From the NCBI GenBank assembly GCA_013054445.1, contig JAAMPI010000896.1, positions 1 through 23,420 on the forward strand: DNA of 23,420 nucleotides, given 5' to 3'. Below are positions 1-9,389 of the stretch, piece after piece. The first letter of the stretch is position 1; each line of letters starts with the position of its first letter. Below the pieces are notes generated by a model. That model was not told where the DNA came from. It saw only the letters and a list, made by a program, of their open reading frames with translations, and made no database searches. The position numbers were made by a program, and so were the translations under genes. The stretch comes from Cudoniella acicularis. Taxonomy: Eukaryota > Ascomycota > Leotiomycetes > Helotiales > Helotiaceae.

Positions 1-2764
1 GTGCTGCGGCGTTGTAATACGCACCGTATTGCTTCTGCTGCTTACATGCTTTACATCTCAAGAGAGGTAACACGGGTTTAGGATGATCCCCTGAATCGGT
101 GGGCTCCACACAAATCCACTTCTTGACAAGCACTCGATGCTCCCGATCTTGGTGCATTCGGAGCGCTTTCTCGCTTTCAAACCCTTCGGGAATGCTATCG
201 CATTGTTGGCAGAACACACGGTCATGGTTTGGTCTCTGGTAGATTGATTTTCCTGGCGGTATTGCAGGAGCAAACGTCAGGTCGAGAATTGGATCGTTGA
301 GCTGAGATCTATTCGAATCAACCCTGTACATCTGCATGACCTCTTCTGGATCTTCTGAATCTTCGAAGATATTCTGGAGGTATTGCAAAGAACTCGAAAA
401 TCCGGTGGTTTTCCAGGAGCTTTGTTGGGCCGCTTCTTGGGCTATGATGAACTCTTGATCAAGAGATACCTCACTATCAGTCCTAGAAGACGCAAAATAC
501 CCAACAGTTGTCGACGAATAATCTCCCATTAGAGGGTCGTAAGTGCTAGATGTTGCGACGAATAGCTTCAATGCAAGGCAGAGGTACCGCCTAGCTGTCA
601 AGCACTGCCCACTCCCTTGGGTAAACTCATGCTGGTCGCATGTCAACTCCATCAAGCCTCTCCGGACTATGCTTTGGATGCAAAAGCTGTAAAAGGCAGA
701 GAGCCACCAACTCTTACTTCTCAAATTATCCTTCTTGAAGAAGACTTGTGACAGTTCACTCAAGTACATCTTCAAGTGAGTTTCAAGATTTGTGATACTC
801 TCAACCTTGCATTCCGTCCAGTCACAAGCTTCATGTACAGCACGGTTGATGCATTCATGCTTTATTCGAACCGCTTCTAGACATGTACGGAGGCAGATGA
901 GTGATAATGCAATTAGCTTATCCTGTAATACGAGATTATTATCCCTCCTTCGACACGTATACGAGGATGTAACTATCACTTACACTTTCATATTTTGCTT
1001 GGTAATTGGCTGCCGAACGTAAAAGAACAAATTCTTGGAGCATTGGGTGTTTTCTGCCAAAAATCGACTGCATCTTGGGGCAGTCCGTGACCTCCCATAC
1101 AATGGAATAAATGCATTCGTAGAGGGGTACAAGAGCGGTTCGGAGGGCGTTGTCTATATTAGAAGGTCCTCGGCATTCAGAAGGAAACAATTGCAAGCTT
1201 CTCAAGAAAATTTTGAATTCATTGTCTTCCTCTGGGAGGGATAGATCGTTTGCTAGAATGTCGGCTAGTGCTTCCTGACGCCTTGCAATGGCGCGTTGTG
1301 AACTTTCGTTGGCGTGTATCCAGGGCTCCTCCTTGCTCCCGCTCAACTGGATTGAATATCGCCAAACGTAGTCCAGGTAGTATGGGTCATGGCGCGGACA
1401 AAGCTTGATATCAGGCATCTCGTCTTTCAGTTCACCCCGTCTGCATCCAAGGGTAAGCCAAGCTGAATTGTCTTGTCCCTTGAGTCCCTTCGGACAAGAC
1501 GCGCATGGGAGTTCGACATCACACTGGCAAAGATCAGCAGACGCACTTCAGGTGTGATGCAAAATATTTACCGGCTTCCTCAGAAACTTGCACCTCCAGC
1601 AGGCTTTCACTGCCTTGACCGCGTTCGCCAGCGCACGGGCGGCACCATTTAAAGGTCCTCGGCGTCCTGTCGATGCGACTGAACCGATACTACTTGCAGC
1701 AGAATGGGTTGACCTCGAGTCATAAACTTGGTATCCTGGGTAGGCTCCCTCTTGGACGCTTCCCCTCCTGCTGAAAACTTTCGTGATACGGTTTCGTCCA
1801 CTGTCACTCGCACGACTGTTCGTTGAGCCAGCTCTGCTACCATTTCTGCGTGATCTGAATGTTGATTTTTCCATAGCGCCTCTACCGGGGAGTTGGGTTT
1901 CAACTTGTTCGTTCTCATGCGGGCTGAAGGATAAAGTTTCCAAGGAGCCGTTGTTCCCGAAAGGCGCTTGCTGTTGTTGCTTCGCCTCTTGCAACAATTG
2001 AGCCGTTACTTTCCTTGTGATTTGCTCAACCATATGCTTCGCATCAGCATTTCACTTCACTTCGAGTAAAATCTAGGATTGTAGCTTACCAAAGACATTT
2101 CTGCTTCGGAAAGTGATCCAATACCTTCCGGTTCACTAATACCCGTCTTGGAGACAGAGGGCCCTTGCTCTTGGGTTAAGAGAGTTGCGTCAATTGGTAG
2201 TTGACTTATCAGCACGTTAGATGTAAGTATACTGGTAGAAATCTGCTCTTCTGGAGTAAAGCCCGTTCGATTCGCGTTGTTGAGATCCAGTCCAAAATTA
2301 TTTAAGTGAGAATTTTCATCGACGGAGTGGCTAGGATGATCCAGCTCGGGAGATGCTGATTCGAAAGAGAACATCGAATCGTAGTTTTGAGGTGAAAATA
2401 TTCCCATTTCGTCTTGAATTCTGAACTCATTCGCCCTATCAGCGTATGCAGGTAGTGGGACCTCATAAGTATTGGGGAGCTCGCCACTAGACTGTGCAGC
2501 AGACAATTGTTCGAGGCCCAAGAAGCGAAGAAAATCCTCCTCGAATGCTGAATGGATAGGTTGAGGTCGGCCTGGCGAACGGCGTGTTATTCGTGCCGAG
2601 TTTGTTATAGTGGAGTACTCAAACTCTAGACCAAGTCCGCGAGCTAGAGTTTGAATATATGCTTGGTTTAAACTGTTCGGGTCATGGAAGGTAAGTTGAT
2701 GCTGTGATGAATCATTCTGAAACTCCAACAGTTGGGTGTAAATAGAACAACTCGATGCATCCAT
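1..2764 (-). CDS. Zn2Cys6 zinc-cluster protein with C-terminal C2H2-like fingers (3' end off window)
   Basis: Probable fungal nuclear DNA-binding regulator; target unknown. I read four exons, all joined in phase 0: 2764-2090, 2036-1572, 1523-984 and 922 to beyond base 1, giving at least 867 residues. The zinc cluster straddles intron 2: C371-x2-C374-x6-C381-x5-C387-x2-C390-x16-C407, with basic residues after C374. The middle is helical, without an obvious family signature. Near the visible end are C798-x2-C801-x15-H817-x4-H822, then C831 and C850-x2-C853 followed by a YGAYYNAAA stretch. That arrangement is typical of a family of uncharacterised fungal C2H2-like proteins. The start at ATG 2764 (MDASSC...) is the first in-frame ATG after a stop; a further upstream exon cannot be excluded. 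Residues 1-370 are acidic to Ser/Gln-rich and probably disordered. The finger assignment is solid; the role as a transcription factor is inference. Confidence 0.8.
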
Positions 2765-3626
2765 CACGTCTACCAATGTAAATATGGTGAAATGCTAAAA
2801 TGAGGGACTGCTTACCGGCGTCTTTTGACGCGCCTGTTCAGCGCCGCCGGAACAGAAAGGGCAATGCTGCAATGGGCAAGCCCCTTTAACCTTGGATATA
2901 ACAGGTGGCTTAGCTCGTGAACTGGATACTAGATGATAACGATCCGCAATGATGATGTTGTTCGCAAGGCCGCGAAGTTTTCGTACGGCCAGCCTTGCAG
3001 ATGAGCGAATGCCTTTGGAAGAAGGCGAGAATCAAACAATGCCGCGAAGAAAAAGAACATTGAGCATGATGTGACTCAATAGTTTGCAGTTTTGGAAGTT
3101 TTATAAAAGAGAGAATGGATAATGGTTGATATTCTCAACCTAGGTAAGAAGTTGACAAGACATCCAGACCGCTCACAAAAATTGGAAGGGCAGTCTTCCC
3201 ATTTTGGGACATTTTACCGAGTTGATACAAGTACATTCATATCAGCTGGAGATACGACTCTGGATATCATGTGACGTGAAGATCCGGACTTGACAGCTTT
3301 AATATTGTTCGCTCGTGTACTAGGCTGGGCTAGGCCAAATTATTTCGATGTTGCATGTTTGTCACGGCTGCACAACGGTACGGAACATTCGGATAGTGGG
3401 AAGTCATGTGATCAAAAAGGTATTTCGCCTATCTAATCCCTCTTATAACGTAACAACTCAGTATAATATGCACGAGAACAACCTGACTCTCATGATCCCT
3501 TGGCTCTCCCCACTCCACGGCACTCCCTCCTGAGTAGAGTCGATTACGGTCCGCGTTCTGTGGTGGATATGGAAAAGTCCTCCACACTGCCCGCCACCAA
3601 CGGCATCATCAGCTCCCTCAATCGAA
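2765..3626. other. Intergenic, upstream of the zinc-cluster gene
   Basis: No convincing gene. On the minus strand, 2990-2816 holds an open stretch with a CPLQHCPFC motif and a GTAAGC donor at 2815. Joining it to the acceptor before 2769 would put the downstream ORF out of frame, so I leave it outside the gene. The plus strand shows a CRE-like TGACGTGA at about 3270. An ATG at 3569 opens a short frame of good fungal-looking codons that stops at about 3649 and could belong to the next ORF if an intron is present. Confidence 0.5.
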
Positions 3627-4519
3627 ATGTATTTTCTCGAAAAAGTTGAATCTAAGACCACCAACAAAGTCGAACTCTTAGTTCTAGAATCCAATGGCTT
3701 CATTGAAGCGCAGAAACTCGACTTGAAAGCATTTGACGAAGTATTGGTCATATGGTCGAGGATTTGTCAAGGATCTATCCCAAGGCTTCAACGTCTATCT
3801 CGGGGTCGTACTAAGTTCAAGCACCACTTCACTCATGTGCTTGGTCTTATATACTTTGCCTACGAGGTTGAGCACATGGCGCATTCCAGGCACTTGGTTC
3901 TGTTACCGTGTCAAAAAAAAAAAGACCTAAAACCCTGCTCAAATATCGGGCAGAATACCTAGGACATCTCAGAATAGGAGCTCGAGCACTTGACGAGTCT
4001 GCTAGCCGAATAATTTTTGTTGGCATGGTTGCTTATGGTTGGAGTTACCACGAGCTAGCAGATAGCCACACTCACCTGATGGATTGTCTAAGACGGTACA
4101 TGAATCTCCATCAACTAATGCACGACATCGAGGACTTCAAAATTACACAATCTCTCAGATACTCGGGAAAGGGAGAAGGTTCAGGCGTCTCAGAGGACGG
4201 AATGCCAAACAGGAGGTCATACGGTGATTCGGATGACGCAGACCATCAATTCAAGCGAGCTAAGCCAGTGCAGAGATTTGAGGAACCGGATATATCGGTA
4301 ATGACAGTGCTTGTGCCGGTGCCTTGGGAACAAGATGTATCGATGATGATACAGCTCTCGCCGACGTCAAGGGAGCAGGATATATCGTCGATGATGCAGT
4401 CGTTCGGGGAACTAGACCCATTGGATGTATCAGAGATACCATATCTGCAAGAGTGTAATTTCCCCAGCAGAATCGCTGCGCGAATTGGACACAACCCGCA
4501 TCGGCGGAATCACTCGTGA
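3627..4519 (+). CDS. Unrecognised ORF, frame-broken at an A11 run
   Basis: I do not recognise this protein. Two open frames abut: 3627-3962 (starts ATG, MYFLEKVESK...) and one that opens upstream of about 3908, without its own ATG, and runs to a stop at 4517-4519. The switch falls in a run of 11 A at 3913-3923. One more A, or two fewer, would make a single frame of about 297 residues. The second frame carries a 45-bp imperfect tandem repeat (4289-4440) that keeps DIS/DVS residues in register, which supports real coding in that frame. No membrane segment or catalytic motif stands out; the tail is polar and acidic. It could be an orphan gene with a sequencing error, a decaying pseudogene, or a spliced gene beginning at ATG 3569. 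No consensus intron bridges the break. Confidence 0.35.
4289..4440 (+). repeat. 45-bp imperfect tandem repeat, 3.4 units
   Basis: Units begin at 4289, 4334, 4379 and 4424 (the last partial). Each opens with GATATATCG or GATGTATC and encodes 15 residues starting Asp-Ile/Val-Ser; the first two units end in Glu-Gln. The period is a multiple of three and the amino acids are better kept than the third bases. Confidence 0.7.
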
Positions 4520-5990
4520 ATGGACGAACATGGCATGAGCCAATATCTGCGGGGGAACGCAAGTGGTACTACTTGGTGAGTTTAGAAGACATCAGGTCTC
4601 TGTTTTTGTTGTATTATTAGGTAATAAGCACTATTCTAAGCTTAAGGTTTAAACCTTAGTAGAATCTTCTAGGTTGTTCTTTGATTTATAAGCGTTGATT
4701 TCTAAGATATAGAAGCTTCTAGTAACTACACTTGTAGTATATATAGTCCGCTCACCCCTTTNTAGATAGATAAGTCTTTAAGTCAAAATCATATTNTTAT
4801 TCCACATACTTGAATCTCTCTCGACCTAACAGTCGACTCTTCTTCCGCCCACACACCGTTCACCTCCAACATATTTCAACCCCTTTACGGCGAGCTTTAA
4901 GCTAGACACAGCAATACACTAACACACCCCTTTTATAGATTCACTATTGGACCTTCTAGCGCCATTCCCCGGACACATATTTCGTCATTCTTTAGTTCTT
5001 CATAGCTATTCATTCCTAACTTCAACCGTATCTAAAGAGGTGCATAGCCTATAACAATCAATATTTAATTATACAGAATAAAACTCAGAAAACTTCAAAG
5101 AATAAACACTATATTACTATAATTTTTTTTTATTTTTAAAAAAAAGGCACAAATTCTCTATCTATCTATATCTGCTTATATAACTTGCCTTTCTCAAAGT
5201 AGGGATTTGTTTAGATACTTCTTAGTGTTTAGGTAGTGATGTTGTGAAATAGACCTAGTATAAAGGCGATCGAAGGGATAAGATAGGGGAAACAACAATA
5301 ATCGAGAAATCGCAATAAGATAAACAATTTTGAAAATGTATAACTTTAGTCTCTTCCCGTTACGCACTTCCGAAGATAAGAAATTTTCCGACAATGAGAT
5401 AGTCTGAAAACATTTAGGGTTTGCTGTTGCTTCTTGTGATGAGGAGTCGTATGGACTATTCATCATAAAATTGTATTTATCGCGGGGTTTTATGATGTAT
5501 GAAAATAGTGTACTTTCTCTAGGTTCAAGTAGGTGAGAAAATATAAGAGAAAGATGAAAAAATTGGTCCTCAAAGAAATTACGAAAGACAAAGTTTACAT
5601 TTGGAAATCAAAGAGATGGATTTCTTCTACAGCCTATCTTTATCGTCAGTTCATAATATAAGACATTTGTAAGTTGGTACTGCTATGGCGCATCTAAACA
5701 TTGCAACTTGCAGTAGTGTGATGAACTAACCCTGCCAAATCCCGTTCTTATACCTCACTAGTAAAGCCACTCGCAGCCATCTGTCAAAAACTAGGCGTGT
5801 CTGGACTTTGGAATCTGGGGATGTGGAGCTGATGGATGTTTTAAAAGTTAGGATCGGACTGGATGCGTTTATTGGCTGATGGATTTGTGCGAATTTCGAA
5901 GGTTGGGGCCTCCCTGCTTCATAATATACTGTAGACCCAGAGTTAGAAAAGGGTCACAAATAGAAGGAAAAGACTTATCGAGAAACTTGA
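4520..5990. other. AT-rich gene-free region with assembly gaps
   Basis: I see no credible gene on either strand; the longest open stretches begin at non-ATG codons and are full of low-complexity residues. The DNA is strongly AT-rich and rich in TpA, with mononucleotide runs (T9, then a mixed T/A run at about 5120-5150), a TATC microsatellite at about 5156-5170 and single N bases at 4762 and 4796. The composition differs sharply from the genes to the right and fits a degenerate repeat, possibly mutated by RIP, but no transposase or reverse transcriptase frame is visible. Confidence 0.55.
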
Positions 5991-6274
5991 TGTCACAGCT
6001 TACACAAAGACTACAAGTCTGCTCTACGCCGAGCACTTGGCAAATGCTGTATTTCAAAGAGACTAAGCTAAAGAGAGAAGGAGAGGTTCTCTCGGAGGGA
6101 GAGGCTCTATTTAACTGTACAGAAGACGCTAGCGAGCGAAGCAATTCCTTAGCGTAAGCAAGTCCTTCCGAGTAGTGAGTCACTCGGCCAGTCATTAAAT
6201 CATTGAATCGACTAGCGATTAAAGGACAGATGATTATTGAATCGACTGCTGTCACATGACACAGGGATGTGACA
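5991..6274 (+). mobile_element. Probable solo LTR of a retrotransposon
   Basis: A 284-bp block begins TGTCACA and ends TGTGACA, a perfect 7-bp terminal inverted repeat of the TG...CA type used by LTR elements. It is flanked by CTTGA (5986-5990) and CTCGA (6275-6279), a 4/5 match suggestive of a 5-bp target duplication with one C/T transition. Inside are purine-rich tracts, a TATTTAA box at 6108-6114 (the reason for choosing the plus orientation), and a 12-bp direct repeat ATTGAATCGACT at 6202 and 6236. No second copy and no pol coding sequence occur in the window, so it would be a solo LTR. The family cannot be named from sequence alone. Confidence 0.5.
6168..6187. promoter_or_regulatory. Inverted repeat enclosing a GTGAGTCAC (Gcn4/AP-1-like) site
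   Basis: CCGAGT at 6168-6173 pairs with ACTCGG at 6182-6187. Overlapping the right arm is the 9-bp palindrome GTGAGTCAC (6175-6183), which contains TGAGTCA, the consensus of Gcn4/CPC1-type bZIP factors. It lies inside the putative LTR, downstream of its TATA-like box. Function is inference. Confidence 0.3.
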
Positions 6275-6292
6275 CTCGAACTTACACTCGAA

Positions 6293-8959
6293 TCACGATC
6301 CACTTGACATCGAGACATCCTCGTCGCTCTTGTGGGCCCTTCCCCCCCTCAGAGAAACGATGACAGGCAATTTCAGGACCCTATAATGCAGTTTATCTTT
6401 TCCTAAGACGACGATTCTGCCAGTGTCGTTTCCACTAAAGCTCGATTGTTCCCTGACATCTATGCGAGCTGGGATGAAGTTCCCCTCATCTGCAATTTGG
6501 TATTTGCAGAAGTGTTGTGAAGTTTGATCATCGCTGAAAACTGAAGTGGGAGGAGCTGCGGACTTTGGAAGGAAGGGAAAATATTCTATTTGGTAATCTC
6601 CCACGGCCGCGGGGGCTTGGGTAGCTGGGACATTGTAAGGAATGTTCAGAAGCTTTGTCGTGCCTTCAGATGTGTTAGAATCGAGACCCAATTTCTTCAA
6701 ACTAATTACTTGCCATTCAGTTCCCGCAAAATTAGAAGGGTGGTGTGGTCGAAAAACTTGATGTCTCTAATATGGCCATCACCAAGCTGGATGGTTGCAA
6801 TATCTATGTTTTGTATAGCGCTGATGCCGTTTTCAATGGAGAATGTTATTCGAGTAATTTGGACTGCAAAATATCAGGCAAAATCGTTCAAACTGCTCTA
6901 AGAATTACTCACTGGTATTAAGCACTCCCTTTGGAGCGAATGCAACGTATGCCCGACCGCCAGAATTGGCCTAAATAAAGTCAGCCAAACCCTCGCATTT
7001 AAGAAAAAAACTCACCAAATTGATCAACTTGGTATCTAGTATTTCGTCATTCTCCGAAACGCCAATCTGGAGTGGCTTTCCAAAGAGCACATTTCGTTTC
7101 TCGGCTTCGGCAATCTGGCCAAACACGGTCTTGGCCTGGCGGGAGAGGAATTTGCATAGGAGTTCCACTCGTGGCAGCGCCTTCATATAAGGCAACCCCT
7201 GTTCCTGCTTTTGAAGTTGCTTATCTAGCAGATCAAACATCGGAAGGCCTTGCTCAGCTTGGTTCCAACCACTATTGTAATCTTCAGATGTGTTGTCCCC
7301 AAAGTATACTTCAAGAGGACTAGCAGTCATGCACGTTTGGAGATACAGCAAGACCTTGCTATGCTCAATAGATGCCTCTTTCTCCAGATCTTCATCCTTC
7401 GGAGACATAGACGAGTCTGACGCAAGCCTGTCGATCTCGTACCGTAGCCAGGAAGAAAATGCTGCAAAGAGATCAAGCTCATCGACAACCTGGAGAAGAA
7501 TTTTGGAAGAGACTAGATGCAAGCAAGCTACTGTATCCATGATGAGACTGATTTGGTGGCTTGAAAAGCCAACGCCGTCCTTGTCACCTTGAAATTTGGC
7601 GATCCCGGAGAATCGGCTTAGTATGACAGAGCATCGTTCCAGAGCTGGCAGCATATTTTCATGAACAAGTCGTCGGATGTTTTCTAATCCTGAAACGACT
7701 GCTTTCTCCCATCTTTTGTGCCCCTGTGAAGGTTAGTGAAATTTTAATTAAGTTCTGGGAGAGCCCACTCTTTCTGACAACTCATCCACGAGCCACTCTT
7801 TGACCACGGGGAAAGTGTGCCCAGTAGCAACAGAATGATAAAGAGCCTGAACGATGTCAGGCCTCGCACTTTCAGCAAGGGTCTCGTTGATGTTTCGGAG
7901 GAATTTTCCGGGTAATTCTTGAGTAGATTTCCATTCGCTGACCAACTGGATCTGGACCTGATGAATGTATCTTAGCAAGTTCTGAAGTGCTGTGGATCTC
8001 GAGGCAAGCAGCGAAAGGTAGCCACTCGACGCAGATATGAAGCGAAGATCCATTGGGACAAAGTAGAGAGACTCTGTGTCACAGCATTTCATAAGTAAAG
8101 CGTGAGTGGTACATTGTTCGTGGGAGGCGTGCCGGACTAGATGGAAGCCTTGGCCTGTGGCATCCATCGGTGACTCGAACAATCCAACAATAAAGGAGTC
8201 GTAAATAGTTAAGTGGACCTGGCCTTCTTTGGTGCCAACGACCATGATATCGACCGCATCATTGTCCTTGGGGTCAAAAGGCCGAAAAAGAGCATCCAAT
8301 GATGATCTGGAGCTGAAAACATCGTCTCTATCACCCGCATGAGCAAGAAACGTCCACAAAATACATGTTCGACTTACGTGCTGCCGCCAGCCGCCAGCAC
8401 ACTCAGCTTCGGCAAGCTCCTCTCTATATCAATCAGAGAAAGGTCTCTCGGCAAGTCTAGCAACGCGTTTCCCTCCAAAGATACGGCATCGGTGCTGAAA
8501 AGCCCGTCCAAAGACTCGGCGCCCTTTCGGGAGTTTGGTGCCCTGCTCGTGAGATTTGAACCCCATCCCATGCACGTGACCCCCGAGACATTTTCGCCGC
8601 TGGAAAACTGGTGGACAATCTTGTTACTCTCAGCACTGACTAGTCGGACTGTTCCATCACTCCAAGCGATTGCGAGAAGTTGTCCTGATTGCCCGGCACA
8701 TCAATATGACTATTCAGATATTCGTTGGGGAACGGAACTGACCGTTGGGCTTCCATTTGATGCTATCCACCCGCAGCTTACCGGCTTTCTGCGCAGCTCC
8801 ATAAACACGTTGGCCGCTCAGGCGGTATATAAGGACCTGTTGATCGGTGGTACCCAAGGCTACCAAGTCCATCGACGGGCAATAAGCCGTTAGTCTTGGG
8901 TCTGCGGTTTGGTGAAGCGTCTTTTCGCTAAGCGTTTTGAGAAGCGAGGGCTTCTCCAT
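6293..8959 (-). CDS. apc4: Anaphase-promoting complex subunit 4 (apparent frameshift near the 3' end)
   Basis: Scaffold subunit of the nuclear APC/C ubiquitin ligase. Exons read: 8959-8743, 8684-8378, 8312-7769, 7723-7016, 6970-6913 and 6863-6293. The N-terminal Apc4 WD40 region is clear (PRLTAYCPSMDLVALGTTDQ, then RLSGQRVYGAAQK and a WSDGTVRL blade). The helical Apc4 'long' domain follows at about residues 330-530 (GHKRWEKAVV, LVHENMLPALERCSVILSRF). The C-terminal part (GRIVVLGKDKLHYRV) matches family ends. The start is ATG 8959 (MEKPSLLKTLSEK); the open frame upstream lacks another ATG. Exon 6 is broken: the frame giving DIKFFDHTTLLIL hits a TAA at 6708-6706, whereas EWQVISLKKLGL onward is in another frame. 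One extra G in the GGG at 6725-6723 restores about 801 residues, a normal length. Intron 3 uses a weak GTGGGC donor. The solo LTR lies just past the stop. Confidence 0.9.
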
Positions 8960-9389
8960 TTTGGGGTTGTTGCCAAATGCTGTCGTGCCTACGAGACGCC
9001 GCAGTGTGAGCTGGCTCGAAGCAAAAGCACCACCATTGCCAAGGTTGTTGTTGTCTTTTGACCTCAATAATTCCGAGCAGCAAAATCGCGAACGCACTCC
9101 AAATGTCGCGTCGTTAGCGAATCAGGAAAGCACATGACTGTGGCCGAGAGAGGTTCACTTAATTGAAGGTGAAAAATGACCCATGTTATAAGATTGCAAG
9201 TACATAGGCAAATTACGATACAAGATGCACGTTTCAGAGGGTTTGGTGTAATGTCATTTTATGTCATGAATTTCATGTGAAATTCTAAGATCTCTATCAC
9301 TGCTAAATGACCAACAGCCAGGGCCATGTCTAGCCACCCGTCCCACGCCATGCACTGAAACTCCACGATACTTTTATCCCTCCCAGCAT
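8960..9389. promoter_or_regulatory. Intergenic between apc4 and delta-COP; apc4 promoter with an 18-bp palindrome
   Basis: Both flanking genes read leftward, so this 430-bp stretch holds the delta-COP 3' end and the apc4 promoter. It contains an 8-bp perfect inverted repeat with a 2-bp spacer, GAATTTCA-TG-TGAAATTC (9268-9285), about 310 bp upstream of the apc4 start. ATGTCAT occurs twice just before it (9251, 9261). No gene is seen. Confidence 0.4.

Noticed and set aside
2816..2990. A CPLQHCPFC-containing upstream exon of the zinc-cluster gene
   Set aside because: The donor at 2815 joined to the acceptor before 2769 creates an immediate stop in that frame, and no in-frame ATG is present. The cysteines are probably coincidental.
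3733..3930. A third overlapping plus-strand frame in the orphan ORF
   Set aside because: It is short, ends in the same A-run, and neither extends the repeat-bearing frame nor has a better start than ATG 3627.
5194..5466. A 90-residue minus-strand open frame in the AT-rich region
   Set aside because: Composition is dominated by Leu/Ile/Ser/Tyr from AT-rich DNA, with no family resemblance; expected by chance.
5961..5990. Polypurine tract marking a 3' LTR of a full retrotransposon
   Set aside because: The purine stretch AGAAGGAAAAGA ends about 18 bp before the LTR boundary, and no integrase or reverse transcriptase frame precedes it, so a solo LTR is the simpler reading.
8960..9097. Longer N terminus of apc4
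   Set aside because: The open frame upstream of 8959 begins at GTG after a stop and has no ATG; family members start just before the LLKTLSEKT-like segment.
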